Source: Oscillospiraceae bacterium
GTDB taxonomy: Bacteria > Bacillota > Clostridia > Oscillospirales > Ruminococcaceae
NCBI GenBank assembly: GCA_017462785.1
Contig: JAFTQJ010000075.1
Span: forward strand, 1-45,408
Reading direction: 5' to 3'
DNA: 45,408 nt
The notes beneath the pieces were generated by a model, which worked only from the letters and a program-made list of their open reading frames with translations, had not been told where the DNA came from and did no database searches. How positions within the stretch are numbered: position 1 is the first letter of the stretch; the number at the start of each line of letters is the position of its first letter. Both the position numbers and the translations under genes were made by a program. Of this stretch, positions 7,541 through 17,193 are shown one piece after another.

Positions 7541-9778
7541 ATGTACGGGAAGGACGGCACGATCCTCATCGGGGTCATTACGGCAAATGCATCCCAGAGT
7601 GAACAGCGGCAGCTGCTTGAAGGCATCACCTCACAGGCGGAAAAACTCGGAGCTGTGACGGCGGTTTTTACGAATATTTATAATTCTGCGGAGTATTTTG
7701 CAGAAATCGAGGTGGAGAACCGCATCTACGACCTCATCATCTCGGAAAAGATCGACGGGCTGATCCTGACTGCGGAATCCTTTCTCAATCCGGATATCCA
7801 GCAGTACATTGCAGAACGGATCTCCGCCAGAAGTCCGGTTCCGGTCGTGGCAACGGGGGCAGTACTGCCGCAGTTCATCTGTGTGGACAATGATATCTGC
7901 AAGGATCTGGAGGAGATCACGGATCATCTCATCGAAGAGCGTGGGTTCACGGACATTGATCTGCTCACGGGTCATCAGCAGATGGAAACCTCACAGCAGC
8001 GGCTGGAGGGCTACCGCCGTTCCCTTGCGGCACATGGGATCCCCTACAAGGAAAGCAATGTCATTTACGGGGACTTCTGGATGTCCTCAGGCGAAAAGCT
8101 GGCGGCGGAATATATGGAGGGCAAACGCCGGCTGCCGCAGGCGGTGATCTGTGCAAATGACTACATGGCATACGGGCTTTGCGATGCCTTTCTCTCGGGC
8201 GGCATCTCCATGCCGGAGGATGTGACAGTGATGGGGTATGAGTATGTGGGCGAACGTTATTACCACGCCCCCATCCTGACGACCTACCAGAGAAACCGCA
8301 GGGCAGTGGGGGCACAGGCGGTCAATCTGCTCTGGGAACGCATCACGGGTTTTTCACCGGAACCGCTGAAGCTGACGGGCTGCGTCATCAAAGGGGATAC
8401 CTGCCCCTGCGGTACGGATCGCCAGCAGCTGGATGCGGAGCTTCAGACGATCCGGCACGAGCAGTTTTACAGCAAGCTGAATCTGGTGGGCAATTTTGAG
8501 CAGCAGCTGACGCTCTGCCGTTCGATTGCGGACTATGTGGATGTATTGCAGCAGTTCGCCTATATGATCCGTGACATTGTGGGACTGCATCTGTGCCTGT
8601 ATGAGAATTGGTGCAGCACGGAGATCTCCGGCGGCTATACACAGGATACACGGGCGATGGTGTATTACAGGATCATTTCCAATGTCAACAGCACGGATGA
8701 GCCGGTGTTCTATGAGAAGTACGATCTTTTTCCGGAGGAGCTGACGGCATCGGACAGCGGTGATATTCTCTACTTCTGCCCGCTGTTTTTCAGCGGTCGG
8801 GAGCTGGGGTACATCATCGTACAGTTCGATCATCCGGACTGTTACGACATTATTTTTCGTGACTGGCTGAAAATTGCAGCCAATGCTCTGGAATTCCTGC
8901 GGATGAAAAACGACATCGGCACACTGCTTGAATGCCGGAATCTCTCCGAGGTACACGATTCCATCACGGGGCTGTACAACAGGGAGGGGCTGTTTCAGGA
9001 GCTTGACCGCCTGAAAAAGAAACCGCAGACGGAGGACAGCATACTCTTCCTGCTGCTGCGGACGGAGCTGTTTTTTGACAGCAGCTCGCTGGACAGTCAG
9101 GAGCTTTCGGTGCGGATGGACATGGAGCTGGCGGAAAATCTGAAACGGCTGGCATCCCCCCGTGATACATTCTGTGCAAAGCTCTCCGGAAAGCTGTATG
9201 CATTTGCGGCAGCCGGACGGTACACGGATGCACAGCGGATGCTCCTGACGGATAAGCTCTCCACGCTCATCCGGCATGCTCCGCTTTACAGTGAATACTG
9301 TGACTGCGATTCGCTGGTGGTCTGCGGCAGTCTGCGAACGCTTGCGGACTGTCAGCCGGAAGCGGTGCTTGCAGAGCTGGCGGAGCAGCTCCATCAGGAA
9401 ATTGCAGAGCTGACACAGAAGCACCGGCATCCCCTGTACAAAGAATACAGGGCACTGCGTACATCCCTGTGGAGAAGTCCGGCAGAAAACTGGGATGCGG
9501 ATCGGGTCTGCCGGAAATTCAGACTGAGTGCGGGACATTTCCGTGCGGTGTACAAGGAGCTTTCGGGGCTGAGCTTCCATCAGGATGTCATCCGCAGCCG
9601 GATCTCCCTTGCAAAGCACCTGCTGATGACCACGGCTCTGAGTTTGCCGGCGGTCGCCGGCAAGTGCGGCTATGAGGACGACAAGTATTTTCTGCGGCAG
9701 TTCCGGCAGATCACGGGCATGTCCCCGAATCAATACCGGAGCAGTCAGCTCGGACAGGAACAGGAGGGAATTCTATGA
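7541..9778 (+). CDS. XylR-like regulator: sugar-binding domain, degenerate GGDEF, AraC HTH
   Basis: A one-component transcription regulator of 745 residues. The N-terminus (about 7-285) is a LacI/periplasmic-binding-protein type sensor without the usual LacI helix-turn-helix. A middle region (about 310-470) of uncertain fold leads to a GGDEF-like stretch starting at SITGLYNREG (about 475), where the signature position reads SGKLY (549-553), so cyclase activity is not expected. The C-terminus (about 635-735) is an AraC/XylS double HTH ending MSPNQYR. Sensor plus AraC resembles Escherichia coli XylR, with an extra central block. Strong AGGGGGGG ribosome site. Its stop overlaps the next start (ATGA), and it sits between xylanase and glucanase genes. 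The inferred ligand is a xylan- or glucan-derived sugar. Confidence 0.85.
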   Translation: MYGKDGTILIGVITANASQSEQRQLLEGITSQAEKLGAVTAVFTNIYNSAEYFAEIEVENRIYDLIISEKIDGLILTAESFLNPDIQQYIAERISARSPVPVVATGAVLPQFICVDNDICKDLEEITDHLIEERGFTDIDLLTGHQQMETSQQRLEGYRRSLAAHGIPYKESNVIYGDFWMSSGEKLAAEYMEGKRRLPQAVICANDYMAYGLCDAFLSGGISMPEDVTVMGYEYVGERYYHAPILTTYQRNRRAVGAQAVNLLWERITGFSPEPLKLTGCVIKGDTCPCGTDRQQLDAELQTIRHEQFYSKLNLVGNFEQQLTLCRSIADYVDVLQQFAYMIRDIVGLHLCLYENWCSTEISGGYTQDTRAMVYYRIISNVNSTDEPVFYEKYDLFPEELTASDSGDILYFCPLFFSGRELGYIIVQFDHPDCYDIIFRDWLKIAANALEFLRMKNDIGTLLECRNLSEVHDSITGLYNREGLFQELDRLKKKPQTEDSILFLLLRTELFFDSSSLDSQELSVRMDMELAENLKRLASPRDTFCAKLSGKLYAFAAAGRYTDAQRMLLTDKLSTLIRHAPLYSEYCDCDSLVVCGSLRTLADCQPEAVLAELAEQLHQEIAELTQKHRHPLYKEYRALRTSLWRSPAENWDADRVCRKFRLSAGHFRAVYKELSGLSFHQDVIRSRISLAKHLLMTTALSLPAVAGKCGYEDDKYFLRQFRQITGMSPNQYRSSQLGQEQEGIL

Positions 9779-10503
9779 ATATTGACAAGAAGCTTTCCCA
9801 TGTGGAATTTCTCAATCGTGAATACCACATCCAGCACATGTCCTATGAACGGGAAACCGCTTTTTTCCAGAGCATCCGGATGGGGGATGCGGAGAGGATG
9901 CATGCACTGTACCATCCGCTGGACAGTGAAGAGCTTGGGAAACTGAGCGATGATCCGCTGCGGAATCTGAAATACCACCTCATCATCACGGTGGCACTCA
10001 TTACACGCAGCTGCATTGAGGGCGGTATGGAAATGGAGGCGGCATATAACCTCAGTGACATTTACATCCAGAGCATTGACAAGTGCACAAGCATCTCCGA
10101 GGTACATATGCTGCATCGGGAGCTGGTGGAGGATTATGTGCAGAGAATGCAGATCCTGCACAAACAGACACTCTATCCGAAGCCCATTATAATATGTATG
10201 GACTACATCTACGACTACCTGCATACCAAGCTCTCGCTCTCACAGCTTGCAAAGGCTGCCGGTCTAAGCCCCTCCTATCTTTCAAGGCTTTTCCACAAGG
10301 AAACGGGCATGACGATCTCGGAATACATCACACGCAAACGGGTCGAGGCGGCTGAAAATATGCTGAAATTCTCCGACCATTCCTGCATTGAGATCTCCAA
10401 TTACCTCTGCTTCAGCTCGGAGAGCCATTTCATTCAGGTGTTCAAAAAACAGACGGGCTATACACCGAGAGAATACAGAAAGCATTTTTTCCGGAAACGG
10501 TAA
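9775..10503 (+). CDS. AraC-family transcriptional regulator
   Basis: A 242-residue protein with a C-terminal AraC/XylS double HTH (about 140-240; AGLSPSYLSRLFHKETG and the final TGYTPREYR). The N-terminal 135 residues are helical-looking, resemble YesN-type regulators without a receiver domain, and are not recognisable as a cupin. It overlaps the preceding regulator by 4 bp, so the two are translationally coupled and made together. It lies directly upstream of the GH9-GH16 gene, separated by repeat copy 2, and may activate that gene, whose promoter is poor. The target is inferred from position only. Confidence 0.88.
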   Translation: MNIDKKLSHVEFLNREYHIQHMSYERETAFFQSIRMGDAERMHALYHPLDSEELGKLSDDPLRNLKYHLIITVALITRSCIEGGMEMEAAYNLSDIYIQSIDKCTSISEVHMLHRELVEDYVQRMQILHKQTLYPKPIIICMDYIYDYLHTKLSLSQLAKAAGLSPSYLSRLFHKETGMTISEYITRKRVEAAENMLKFSDHSCIEISNYLCFSSESHFIQVFKKQTGYTPREYRKHFFRKR

Positions 10504-10507
10504 GCAT

Positions 10508-10670
10508 CAGCTTATCAAAAAAGTCTTTTTTGGGGGTTAGAACCCAAAAGATTGCCCCCACCCCTCCCCCTCCCCCAGAGGGGGAGGGGCTATATTGCGA
10601 GGGTACTGCGTACCCTCAACCCGCCAAAGGACTTCGTCCTTTGAACCTAACAAGGTTTTTCGACAGACTG
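10508..10670. repeat. MITE-like structured repeat, copy 2
   Basis: A full-length copy starting five bases after the AraC stop. The left end CAGCTTATCAAAAAA and the right end TTTTTCGACAGACTG form imperfect terminal inverted repeats. The central GAGGGTAC/GTACCCTC and AAAGGAC/GTCCTTT hairpins are identical to the other copies. No clear target duplication flanks this copy. Confidence 0.85.
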
Positions 10671-10711
10671 AATTATTTTACATTGGAGCAAATTTCGGAT
10701 ATAAATGACAA

Positions 10712-10748
10712 TATAATGATATGAACGTTTTAAAATTATGGATATAAT
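10712..10748 (+). promoter_or_regulatory. Possible promoter region of the GH9-GH16 gene
   Basis: Two TATAAT hexamers (10712-10717 and 10743-10748) lie upstream of the gene at 10811, but neither has a recognisable -35 box at 16-18 nt. That would suit an activator-dependent promoter. A short dyad, AGCCGG (10759-10764) with CCGGCT (10775-10780), lies in the leader. Confidence 0.4.
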
Positions 10749-10810
10749 GGAGATGAAGAGCCGGAACTGCACTGCCGGCTGAAAAATGAATTCCGAAAGG
10801 GGAAGAAACT

Positions 10811-13800
10811 ATGAAAAAGACCACAATCCGCAGAGTTGCGGCAGGAATCGCTGCATGTGTCCTGATGGGTTCTGCACTGCCCATGACCATGTTCACAGCA
10901 TCCGCTGCAAATCTCATCAGCAACTCGACCTTTGACTCCGGTACGACTGACTGGGGTACCTACAAGGAGAGCGGCGGTGCCTGCACGCTTGGCACTGAGA
11001 ACGGCAAGCTGGCACTGCGTATCACCAACACCGGTACACTGACCTATGCGGTACAGATGTACTATGACATCATTCCGCTGTATCAGAATGGTGTTTATCG
11101 TCTGAAGTACGACATTTCCTGTACGACCGAGCGTTTTGTTGAAGGTATGATCCAGCAGAACGGCGGCAAGTACACAGCCTATACATGGAAGGGTCTGGAC
11201 ATCGGTCCGACACCGCAGAGCGTGGAATATGAGTTCACAATGGACTATGAGAGCGACATCATGTCCAAGCTCGTGTTCAACTGCGGTTTGCAGGAAAAGG
11301 ACGGCGGCAGCCTTCCCGAGCACACCATCTATCTGGACAATGTTTCCCTTGAACTGGTGGACGATTCTCAGGTGGACTACGGTTCCACACGTCCCTATGA
11401 GCCGCCGATCGTAACCAATCAGGTGGGCTACCGGACAAACAGCGAAAAGCTGGCAGTTATCCGCAACGCATCCGGTGCATCTTCCTTCTCCGTAGTCAAT
11501 GCGGACAATGGACAGGTAGTTTATACCGGCACACTCTCCGACAGCGTGAACAACACACTGGCAGAAGAAACCAATCAGATCGCTGATTTCTCCGAGGTGA
11601 CACAGGCTGGCAAGTACTACATCACCTGTGCAGGTCTGGATGATTCCTATCCCTTTGAGATCTCTGACACGGTTTATGATGCAATGGTGGATGAGTCCGT
11701 TAAGATGCTGTATCTGCAGAGATGCGGCTGTGCTGTAGAGGGCGGTGCATTCAGCCATCCTGCATGCCACACAGAAATGGCAACTGTTTACGGCACCAGC
11801 GAAAAGATCGATGTCAGCGGCGGCTGGCATGATGCCGGTGACTATGGCAGATACATCGTTCCGGCTGCAAAGGCAGTGGCTGACCTGCTCTATGCATATC
11901 AGGCTGATCCGTCCATGTACGGCGATAATTACGGCATTCCGGAAAGCGGCAACGGCAAGTCCGACCTGCTGGATGAAGTAAAGTACGAGCTGGATTGGAT
12001 GTTCAAGATACAGAAGTCCGACGGCGGCGTTTACCACAAGGTAACCTGTGCATCCTTCCCGGGCTATGTTGCTCCGCAGTTTGAAACACAGCCGCTGATC
12101 GTAACACCGGTTTCCTCCACTTCCACAGCGGACTTTGCAGCATCCATGGCACTGGCAGCAGAGGTTTACAAGTCCTATGATGCGGACTATGCTGCAAAAT
12201 GTCTGGCAGCCGCAGAACGTGCATGGAGCTGGCTGGAGCAGAACCCGAACTTCCTGTTCCAGAATCCCGAGGACATCGTGACCGGTGAATACGGTGACAA
12301 GACGGACAGGGATGAACGTTACTGGGCAGCTGCACAGCTCTACCGCACCACCGGTGATGCAAAGTACCTGAGCTCCCTGAATTCTGCTTCCACCGGTCTT
12401 GACTGGTCCACAGTCGGCGACTACGGCAATATTGCACTGCTGACAATGGACGGCATCGACAAGAACAGCTCTGCATACCAGAATGCAAAGACCGCTGTTC
12501 TCAAACAGGCTGACACCTTCCTTACCAAGTCCGAAAAATACCCCTATGGCTCTGCTCTGACAGCCTATAACTGGGGCAGCAATATGACCGTTGCCAACGC
12601 AGGTATCATTCTGGGTCTGGCAAATCAGATCACAGGTGATGCGGCGTATGCAGAAGCTGCACAGGCACAGCTGGACTATCTGCTGGGTCTGAATCCTCTG
12701 GGCACCTGCTTCATGACGGGCTACGGCACCGTTTCTCCGCAGTGTCCGCACCATCGTCCTTCCATGGCTGCCAATGCAGCAATGCCCGGCATGCTGGTCG
12801 GCGGTGTCAACTCCAATCTGGAGGACAGTGCTGCAAAGGCTTACCTGAATGGCGTTGCTCCGGCAAAGTGCTATGTGGACAACTGGGAGAGCTATTCCAC
12901 CAACGAGATCACCATTTACTGGAATTCTCCTCTGACCTATCTGCTGACACTCACAGCGGATCCGTCCAATGGAAGCGAAGTCATCCCCACAGAACCGACT
13001 GAAACAACGGAGCCGACTGAAACAACAGAATCCACAGAACCGACTGACACCACAGAACCCTCACAGCCCGATGGTCAGACTGTATGGGGTGACGTGAACT
13101 GTGACGGCAAGGTAAGCATTGCAGATGTACTCACATTGAACAAGAACCTGATGTGCGGCGAGAACCTGTCCGATCAGGGCAGACGCAATGCCGATGTGGA
13201 TCAGAGTGGTGCTCCGGATTCTTCGGATGCGTTGAACATTCTCAAGTATACTGTCAAGCTCGTTGACACCCTCCCTGTCGGCGGTACAGTACAGCAGCCC
13301 TCCGAGGAACCGGATACTACTGAACCCACCACTGAGGAAACAGTACCGGCTAATACGGAATCCCAGAACGGTATTCCGGACTATGGTACAGCAATGAACG
13401 CATCTGCGGACATGGTTTCTGATTTCCGCAAGGGTGAGAACTCCTATTTCTTTGCATCCGACGGCTGGACAAACGGCAGCTGCTTTGACTGTGGCTGGTA
13501 CAAGCAGAACACCTCCTTTGACGGCGGCGTGCTGAATCTGAAGATCGATCAGGACTGGTCCGGTCAGTACAGCTATTCCGGTGCGGAGTACAGAACTGCG
13601 GATCACTACGGCTACGGCTACTATGAGACTTCCATGCAGGCGATCAAGAACGACGGCGTAGTTTCCTCCTTCTTCACCTACACAGGCCCGTCCGAGAACA
13701 ATCCTTGGGATGAGATCGACATCGAGATCCTCGGCAAGGACACCACAAAGGTACAGCTCAACTACTACACCAACGGCGTAGGCAATCATGAGTATTTCTA

Positions 13801-14041
13801 CGATCTCGGCTTTGATGCCTCCGAGGGCTTCCACACCTACGGCTTTGACTGGCAGCCCGACCATATCACATGGTATGTGGACGGCAAGGCAGTTTACACA
13901 GCCTATGACAACATTCCCACCACACCCGGCAGAATCATGATGAATGTATGGCCCGGTACCGGCGTGAATGAGTGGCTCAACCCCTTCAACGGCAATACTC
14001 CTCTGACAGCAAGATACCAGTGGGTAACCTATCAGAAGTAA
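10811..14041 (+). CDS. Cellulosomal GH9 endoglucanase fused through a dockerin to GH16 beta-glucanase
   Basis: A secreted bifunctional glucanase, 1076 residues. Order: signal peptide (about 1-33), CBM4/9-like module (about 34-180), Ig-like domain typical of GH9 theme D (about 195-287), GH9 catalytic domain (about 290-722; D341 and D344 in [15 protein letters not shown] motif, acid E699 in STNEITIYW), Thr/Glu/Pro linker, dockerin (760-820; loops [12 protein letters not shown] and [12 protein letters not shown]), second acidic linker, then GH16 (about 865-1076). The GH16 has E968-D970-E972 in DEIDIEIL, where E968 is the nucleophile and E972 the acid/base, as in lichenases. It should act on cellulose and mixed-linkage beta-glucan. 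The dockerin differs from those of the two xylanases. The ribosome site AAAGGGGAAG precedes the ATG. Confidence 0.95.
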   Translation: MKKTTIRRVAAGIAACVLMGSALPMTMFTASAANLISNSTFDSGTTDWGTYKESGGACTLGTENGKLALRITNTGTLTYAVQMYYDIIPLYQNGVYRLKYDISCTTERFVEGMIQQNGGKYTAYTWKGLDIGPTPQSVEYEFTMDYESDIMSKLVFNCGLQEKDGGSLPEHTIYLDNVSLELVDDSQVDYGSTRPYEPPIVTNQVGYRTNSEKLAVIRNASGASSFSVVNADNGQVVYTGTLSDSVNNTLAEETNQIADFSEVTQAGKYYITCAGLDDSYPFEISDTVYDAMVDESVKMLYLQRCGCAVEGGAFSHPACHTEMATVYGTSEKIDVSGGWHDAGDYGRYIVPAAKAVADLLYAYQADPSMYGDNYGIPESGNGKSDLLDEVKYELDWMFKIQKSDGGVYHKVTCASFPGYVAPQFETQPLIVTPVSSTSTADFAASMALAAEVYKSYDADYAAKCLAAAERAWSWLEQNPNFLFQNPEDIVTGEYGDKTDRDERYWAAAQLYRTTGDAKYLSSLNSASTGLDWSTVGDYGNIALLTMDGIDKNSSAYQNAKTAVLKQADTFLTKSEKYPYGSALTAYNWGSNMTVANAGIILGLANQITGDAAYAEAAQAQLDYLLGLNPLGTCFMTGYGTVSPQCPHHRPSMAANAAMPGMLVGGVNSNLEDSAAKAYLNGVAPAKCYVDNWESYSTNEITIYWNSPLTYLLTLTADPSNGSEVIPTEPTETTEPTETTESTEPTDTTEPSQPDGQTVWGDVNCDGKVSIADVLTLNKNLMCGENLSDQGRRNADVDQSGAPDSSDALNILKYTVKLVDTLPVGGTVQQPSEEPDTTEPTTEETVPANTESQNGIPDYGTAMNASADMVSDFRKGENSYFFASDGWTNGSCFDCGWYKQNTSFDGGVLNLKIDQDWSGQYSYSGAEYRTADHYGYGYYETSMQAIKNDGVVSSFFTYTGPSENNPWDEIDIEILGKDTTKVQLNYYTNGVGNHEYFYDLGFDASEGFHTYGFDWQPDHITWYVDGKAVYTAYDNIPTTPGRIMMNVWPGTGVNEWLNPFNGNTPLTARYQWVTYQK

Positions 14042-14057
14042 TCCAGTCCCCCATATC

Positions 14058-14097
14058 AAAAACAGCAGCTTCTGCGTTTGCAGAGGCTGCTGTTTTT
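14058..14097 (+). terminator. Intrinsic terminator of the GH9-GH16 gene
   Basis: An 18-bp stem, including one G.T pair (14058-14075 with 14080-14097), encloses the loop GTTT. The 3' arm ends in TTTTT, 17 bp after the stop codon. Confidence 0.85.
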
Positions 14098-14099
14098 GC

Positions 14100-14160
14100 G
14101 TGTAAAAAGGGCTTTTTTCTGGGGGCAGAACCTCAAAGACTGCCCGAACCCCTTTTTGCG
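14100..14160. repeat. Decayed, truncated copy of the MITE-like repeat
   Basis: Bases here align with the left third of the repeat: an A-run, CTTTTTT, GGGGG, AGAACC, TCAAAGA and TGCCC occur in the same order with substitutions and small indels. The central and right hairpins are missing. It sits between two convergent genes; the rest of 14042-14198 shows nothing else. Confidence 0.55.
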
Positions 14161-14198
14161 GAGCTGAAGCCCCGCATTTGATCATATGTTTTTTAGCG

Positions 14199-15200
14199 TC
14201 ATACAACTGTTTTATAGAATCGTAGATCGAACTGTGCACCGCCGTTTTTTCCGTTGTGCACCTGTATGCTGCCGTTCTGGGAGGTGATGACCTTCTTGGC
14301 AAAGGCAAGCCCGATGCCGTAGCCATTTTTGGAAAACTCCGAGGAACGGTAGAAACGCTCGAAGATATGCGGCAGATCCTCCTTGGCAATGCCGCTGCCC
14401 GTATCGGTGATGAGGATGCCGGTATAGATGGTGTTATCGGAAGCAGTGATGGTGATGCTTCCGCCCTCGGGGGTATGTTCCATGCAGTTTTTCAGCAGGT
14501 TGCCGAGTGCTTCCGTGCAGTATTGCATATCGCCTGTGATTTCCGGTCTGCCCTCGATCTGCACGTTGACGGTGATATTTTTCAGCTCCACTGCAATGGA
14601 GATCGGTTCGAGTGCTGCACGGATCAGGGCTGCACAGGGAAAGGTGTCCTGCTGGAACTGCACTGCACCTGCCTCCAGACGGGAGAGGGAGAGCAGGGTT
14701 TCGATCTGCCACTGCATTCTTGCCAGCAGACCGTACAGCTCACGCAGGTATTCCATCCGCTGTTCCCGTGAAAGCTCCGGTGTCCGCATCATGTCAAGGA
14801 TCAGGATCATGGAGGTCAGAGGGGTTCGCAATTGGTGGGAAATATCCTCCATCGACTCCTTCAGATACTGCTTTTCCTGATGGAGCATGCTGTTCTGCTC
14901 ACGCAGGCGGATGGTCATTTTCCGGATCTCGGAGGAAAGGATGCTCAGCTCCCCCTCCTGAAAGGAATCAAGCTGCACCTGCTCCGCACCACGCAGGATG
15001 CGTTCGATCTCCTCGGAGATCCGGGTGATCTTACGGCTGCGGATCCGATAGAGGAGGAGGCTGACGGCAAGGGTGGCAAGTCCGGCACCGAGCAGGAGCA
15101 GAGCCGCCGGAATGCTCAGAAACAGGCAGCCGACAAAGCTGATGCATGTGATGAGCAGATGCAGGATGATCTGGAGGCGAACCTCGGGACTTTGCATCAT
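14199..15200 (-). CDS. Sensor histidine kinase with minimal extracellular loop
   Basis: A 333-residue membrane kinase. Two transmembrane helices (about 11-30 and 32-51) are joined by only a few residues, so there is no extracellular sensor domain. This is the layout of intramembrane-sensing kinases such as BceS and LiaS, which respond through a partner membrane protein. A HAMP-like/coiled stretch (52-110), H-box with H122 in DISHQLRTP, N-box NLLKNCMEHT, and G-boxes DTGSGI and GYGIGL follow, so it should be active. It overlaps the response regulator gene by 4 bp and closes the operon with the ABC transporter, whose permease is the natural sensing partner. The signal is unknown. Confidence 0.92.
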   Translation of the reverse strand: MMQSPEVRLQIILHLLITCISFVGCLFLSIPAALLLLGAGLATLAVSLLLYRIRSRKITRISEEIERILRGAEQVQLDSFQEGELSILSSEIRKMTIRLREQNSMLHQEKQYLKESMEDISHQLRTPLTSMILILDMMRTPELSREQRMEYLRELYGLLARMQWQIETLLSLSRLEAGAVQFQQDTFPCAALIRAALEPISIAVELKNITVNVQIEGRPEITGDMQYCTEALGNLLKNCMEHTPEGGSITITASDNTIYTGILITDTGSGIAKEDLPHIFERFYRSSEFSKNGYGIGLAFAKKVITSQNGSIQVHNGKNGGAQFDLRFYKTVV

Positions 15201-15871
15201 TCCTCCACCGCCTTATAACCGAGTCCACGCACTGTCCGGATGATGGAGGGGTGCTGAGAGTCGTCCTCGATCTTCTCACGCAGCCGCTTCATATAGACAT
15301 TGAGCGTATTGTCGGACACAAATTCACTCGACACCGACCACAGCTCATCGATCAGGCGGTCACGGGAGAGCAGCTGTTCCTTATTGGTGAAAAACACAAG
15401 GAGCAGACGGTATTCCAGTGCGGAGAGGAAAATTTCAATACCGTTTTTCATGACAATACCCCTTGCCGGATCAATGGTGACATTCTGACAGTGAAGCAGG
15501 GGGGATGCGACCTGATGGCGACGCATGACATTTTTCATGCGTGCGATCAGCTCACGGGGGCGGAAGGGCTTGCCGATGTAATCATCCGCACCGACCTCGA
15601 AGCCTGCAACAGTGCAGGCTTCATCCGCCGATGCTGTGAGAAAAATGACGGGCAGGCTGGATCTTGCCTTGATGGCGGCACAGACGGAAAAGCCGTTGCC
15701 GTCCTGCAAAGAAACATCCACGAGAGCACAGTCAAAGCTGCCGCTTTCAAATGCGGCAAGTCCGTCCGTCTGACCGGAGGTATGCACAGCATCAAAGCCC
15801 TCGGACTGCAAAAAACGCATGAGATTGCGGGCGAGCTGGGTATCATCTTCCACAAGAAGAATTCTTGGCAC
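15197..15871 (-). CDS. OmpR/PhoB-family response regulator
   Basis: A 224-residue DNA-binding response regulator. The receiver domain (about 2-115) has acidic D9-D10, phosphoacceptor D52, T79 and K101. A winged-helix output domain (about 127-222) ends with RTVRGLGYK, typical of the OmpR family. Its stop codon overlaps the kinase start (ATGA), so the pair is translationally coupled. It begins 20 bp downstream of the permease stop. It probably controls this operon and perhaps envelope genes; the 27-bp dyad at 19359-19385 is a candidate site. Confidence 0.95.
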   Translation of the reverse strand: MPRILLVEDDTQLARNLMRFLQSEGFDAVHTSGQTDGLAAFESGSFDCALVDVSLQDGNGFSVCAAIKARSSLPVIFLTASADEACTVAGFEVGADDYIGKPFRPRELIARMKNVMRRHQVASPLLHCQNVTIDPARGIVMKNGIEIFLSALEYRLLLVFFTNKEQLLSRDRLIDELWSVSSEFVSDNTLNVYMKRLREKIEDDSQHPSIIRTVRGLGYKAVEE

Positions 15872-15891
15872 AGCGGTTTCTCCTTTCTGGG

Positions 15892-17193
15892 TCAGTTGGC
15901 TTTTTCTTTTCCGGCTTTTCGCTTCGGCATGCCGATGAACAGGATGTCCGAACGGTACAGCTTCAGTGCGGCTGCGGTCATCAGGGCGAGGAATACCGCC
16001 TGATAGATCAGACCGATGCAGAGCAGTCCCATGTCATGGAACCGCAGGCAGGATGTGGCAATAAAGGTATGCGTGAACGGAATGGCGTACATCAGAATCT
16101 GTGTGATGCCCTCCATCTGACGGATGTCCGAGATCATGGAGAGAATATAGGGCAGCATGGCACAGACAAGGATGGGCAGGCTTGCGTTCTGGGAGGACTT
16201 GGCATCCTGCACCAGTGCACCGAGGATGATGGATGCCATCAGTGCAATGCCGATGGTCAGCAGAAGTTCCAGAATGACAAGCATCCAGCCCCATACAGGG
16301 ATCTGAAGCTCCAGCGTTTCCACTGCCTGATTGAGCTTTGCAATGTCGGTCATTGCCTGACCGAGATCCATGCCCTCCCCTGTTCCGCTGACGGTCATGA
16401 GCATGGTAACAAGAAAGCCCACGCCGTAGGAAAGTGCATAGATGACTGCCACAATGAGTGCGGCAAGCATCTTCGCACCGATGACATGCCCCCTCGGAAT
16501 GGGGGATGCAAGGAGGGTTTCGAGCGTTTTATCGGTCTTTTCCGCTGCGACTGCTGTGATGATGGTCTGGGCGGTCAGGACGATGAGCATGAAGAGGATC
16601 AGCGGCATGAGGCGGTCAAAGAGGGAGAGAGAGTTGACCAGTGCGAAGCTGTCCACCTGTGCTTGGTTGTAATTGGCATATGTCCACGGGATCACTTCAA
16701 CGGGATCGGCGAGGAACTCCATGTTTTCGCCGAGCTTCTCCGCCATGAGCATTTCCTTGACCTTTGCGGTGAATGCGTCCGTGCTGGTACTGCCGGACAT
16801 CATCACATCCATCGAGGTGGTGGACTGGAGCACGGTCAGGCTGGACACCTCGCCGGCAGTTCCCTGTTCGAGTATCTGCTGTGTAAAGCCCTGCCGGATC
16901 AACACAGCCTCTTTCCAGTCTTTTTCCTCCATGAGTACGGAATTATCTTTCTCAACAAGCTTTGACACCTCCACCTCGTAGCCGTCCTCCTCCAAAGCGG
17001 AAATCACGCTTCGGGTGAACTCTGTATCGTCATAGTCAATGACATGCAGCTCGCCGCTGCTTTCGAGGGATTCGGACATGGTATTGGTCATGATGACACC
17101 CAGCATGATGATGAGCACCATCGTGCCGAGCAGACCGAGAAGCATCTGTTTGTTCATCAGCTCACGCAGTTCTTTCCGGAGTAAATGCATCAT
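15892..17193 (-). CDS. ABC-2 type transporter permease (NatB-like)
   Basis: A 433-residue integral membrane subunit of an ABC exporter. One N-terminal helix (about 17-36) is followed by a large extracytoplasmic domain (about 45-185), then about five helices between 190 and 420, as in the NatB branch of ABC-2 permeases. The motif AAEKTDKTLETLLASPI (about 215-231) is the coupling region common to this family. It overlaps the ATPase gene by 4 bp. Substrate is unknown: NatAB relatives export sodium, and others export antimicrobial peptides or lipids. Confidence 0.9.
   Translation of the reverse strand: MMHLLRKELRELMNKQMLLGLLGTMVLIIMLGVIMTNTMSESLESSGELHVIDYDDTEFTRSVISALEEDGYEVEVSKLVEKDNSVLMEEKDWKEAVLIRQGFTQQILEQGTAGEVSSLTVLQSTTSMDVMMSGSTSTDAFTAKVKEMLMAEKLGENMEFLADPVEVIPWTYANYNQAQVDSFALVNSLSLFDRLMPLILFMLIVLTAQTIITAVAAEKTDKTLETLLASPIPRGHVIGAKMLAALIVAVIYALSYGVGFLVTMLMTVSGTGEGMDLGQAMTDIAKLNQAVETLELQIPVWGWMLVILELLLTIGIALMASIILGALVQDAKSSQNASLPILVCAMLPYILSMISDIRQMEGITQILMYAIPFTHTFIATSCLRFHDMGLLCIGLIYQAVFLALMTAAALKLYRSDILFIGMPKRKAGKEKAN

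Noticed and set aside
10736..12754. 672-codon open frame on the minus strand
   Set aside because: Antisense to the GH9 gene, Cys-rich random-looking translation, no ribosome site.
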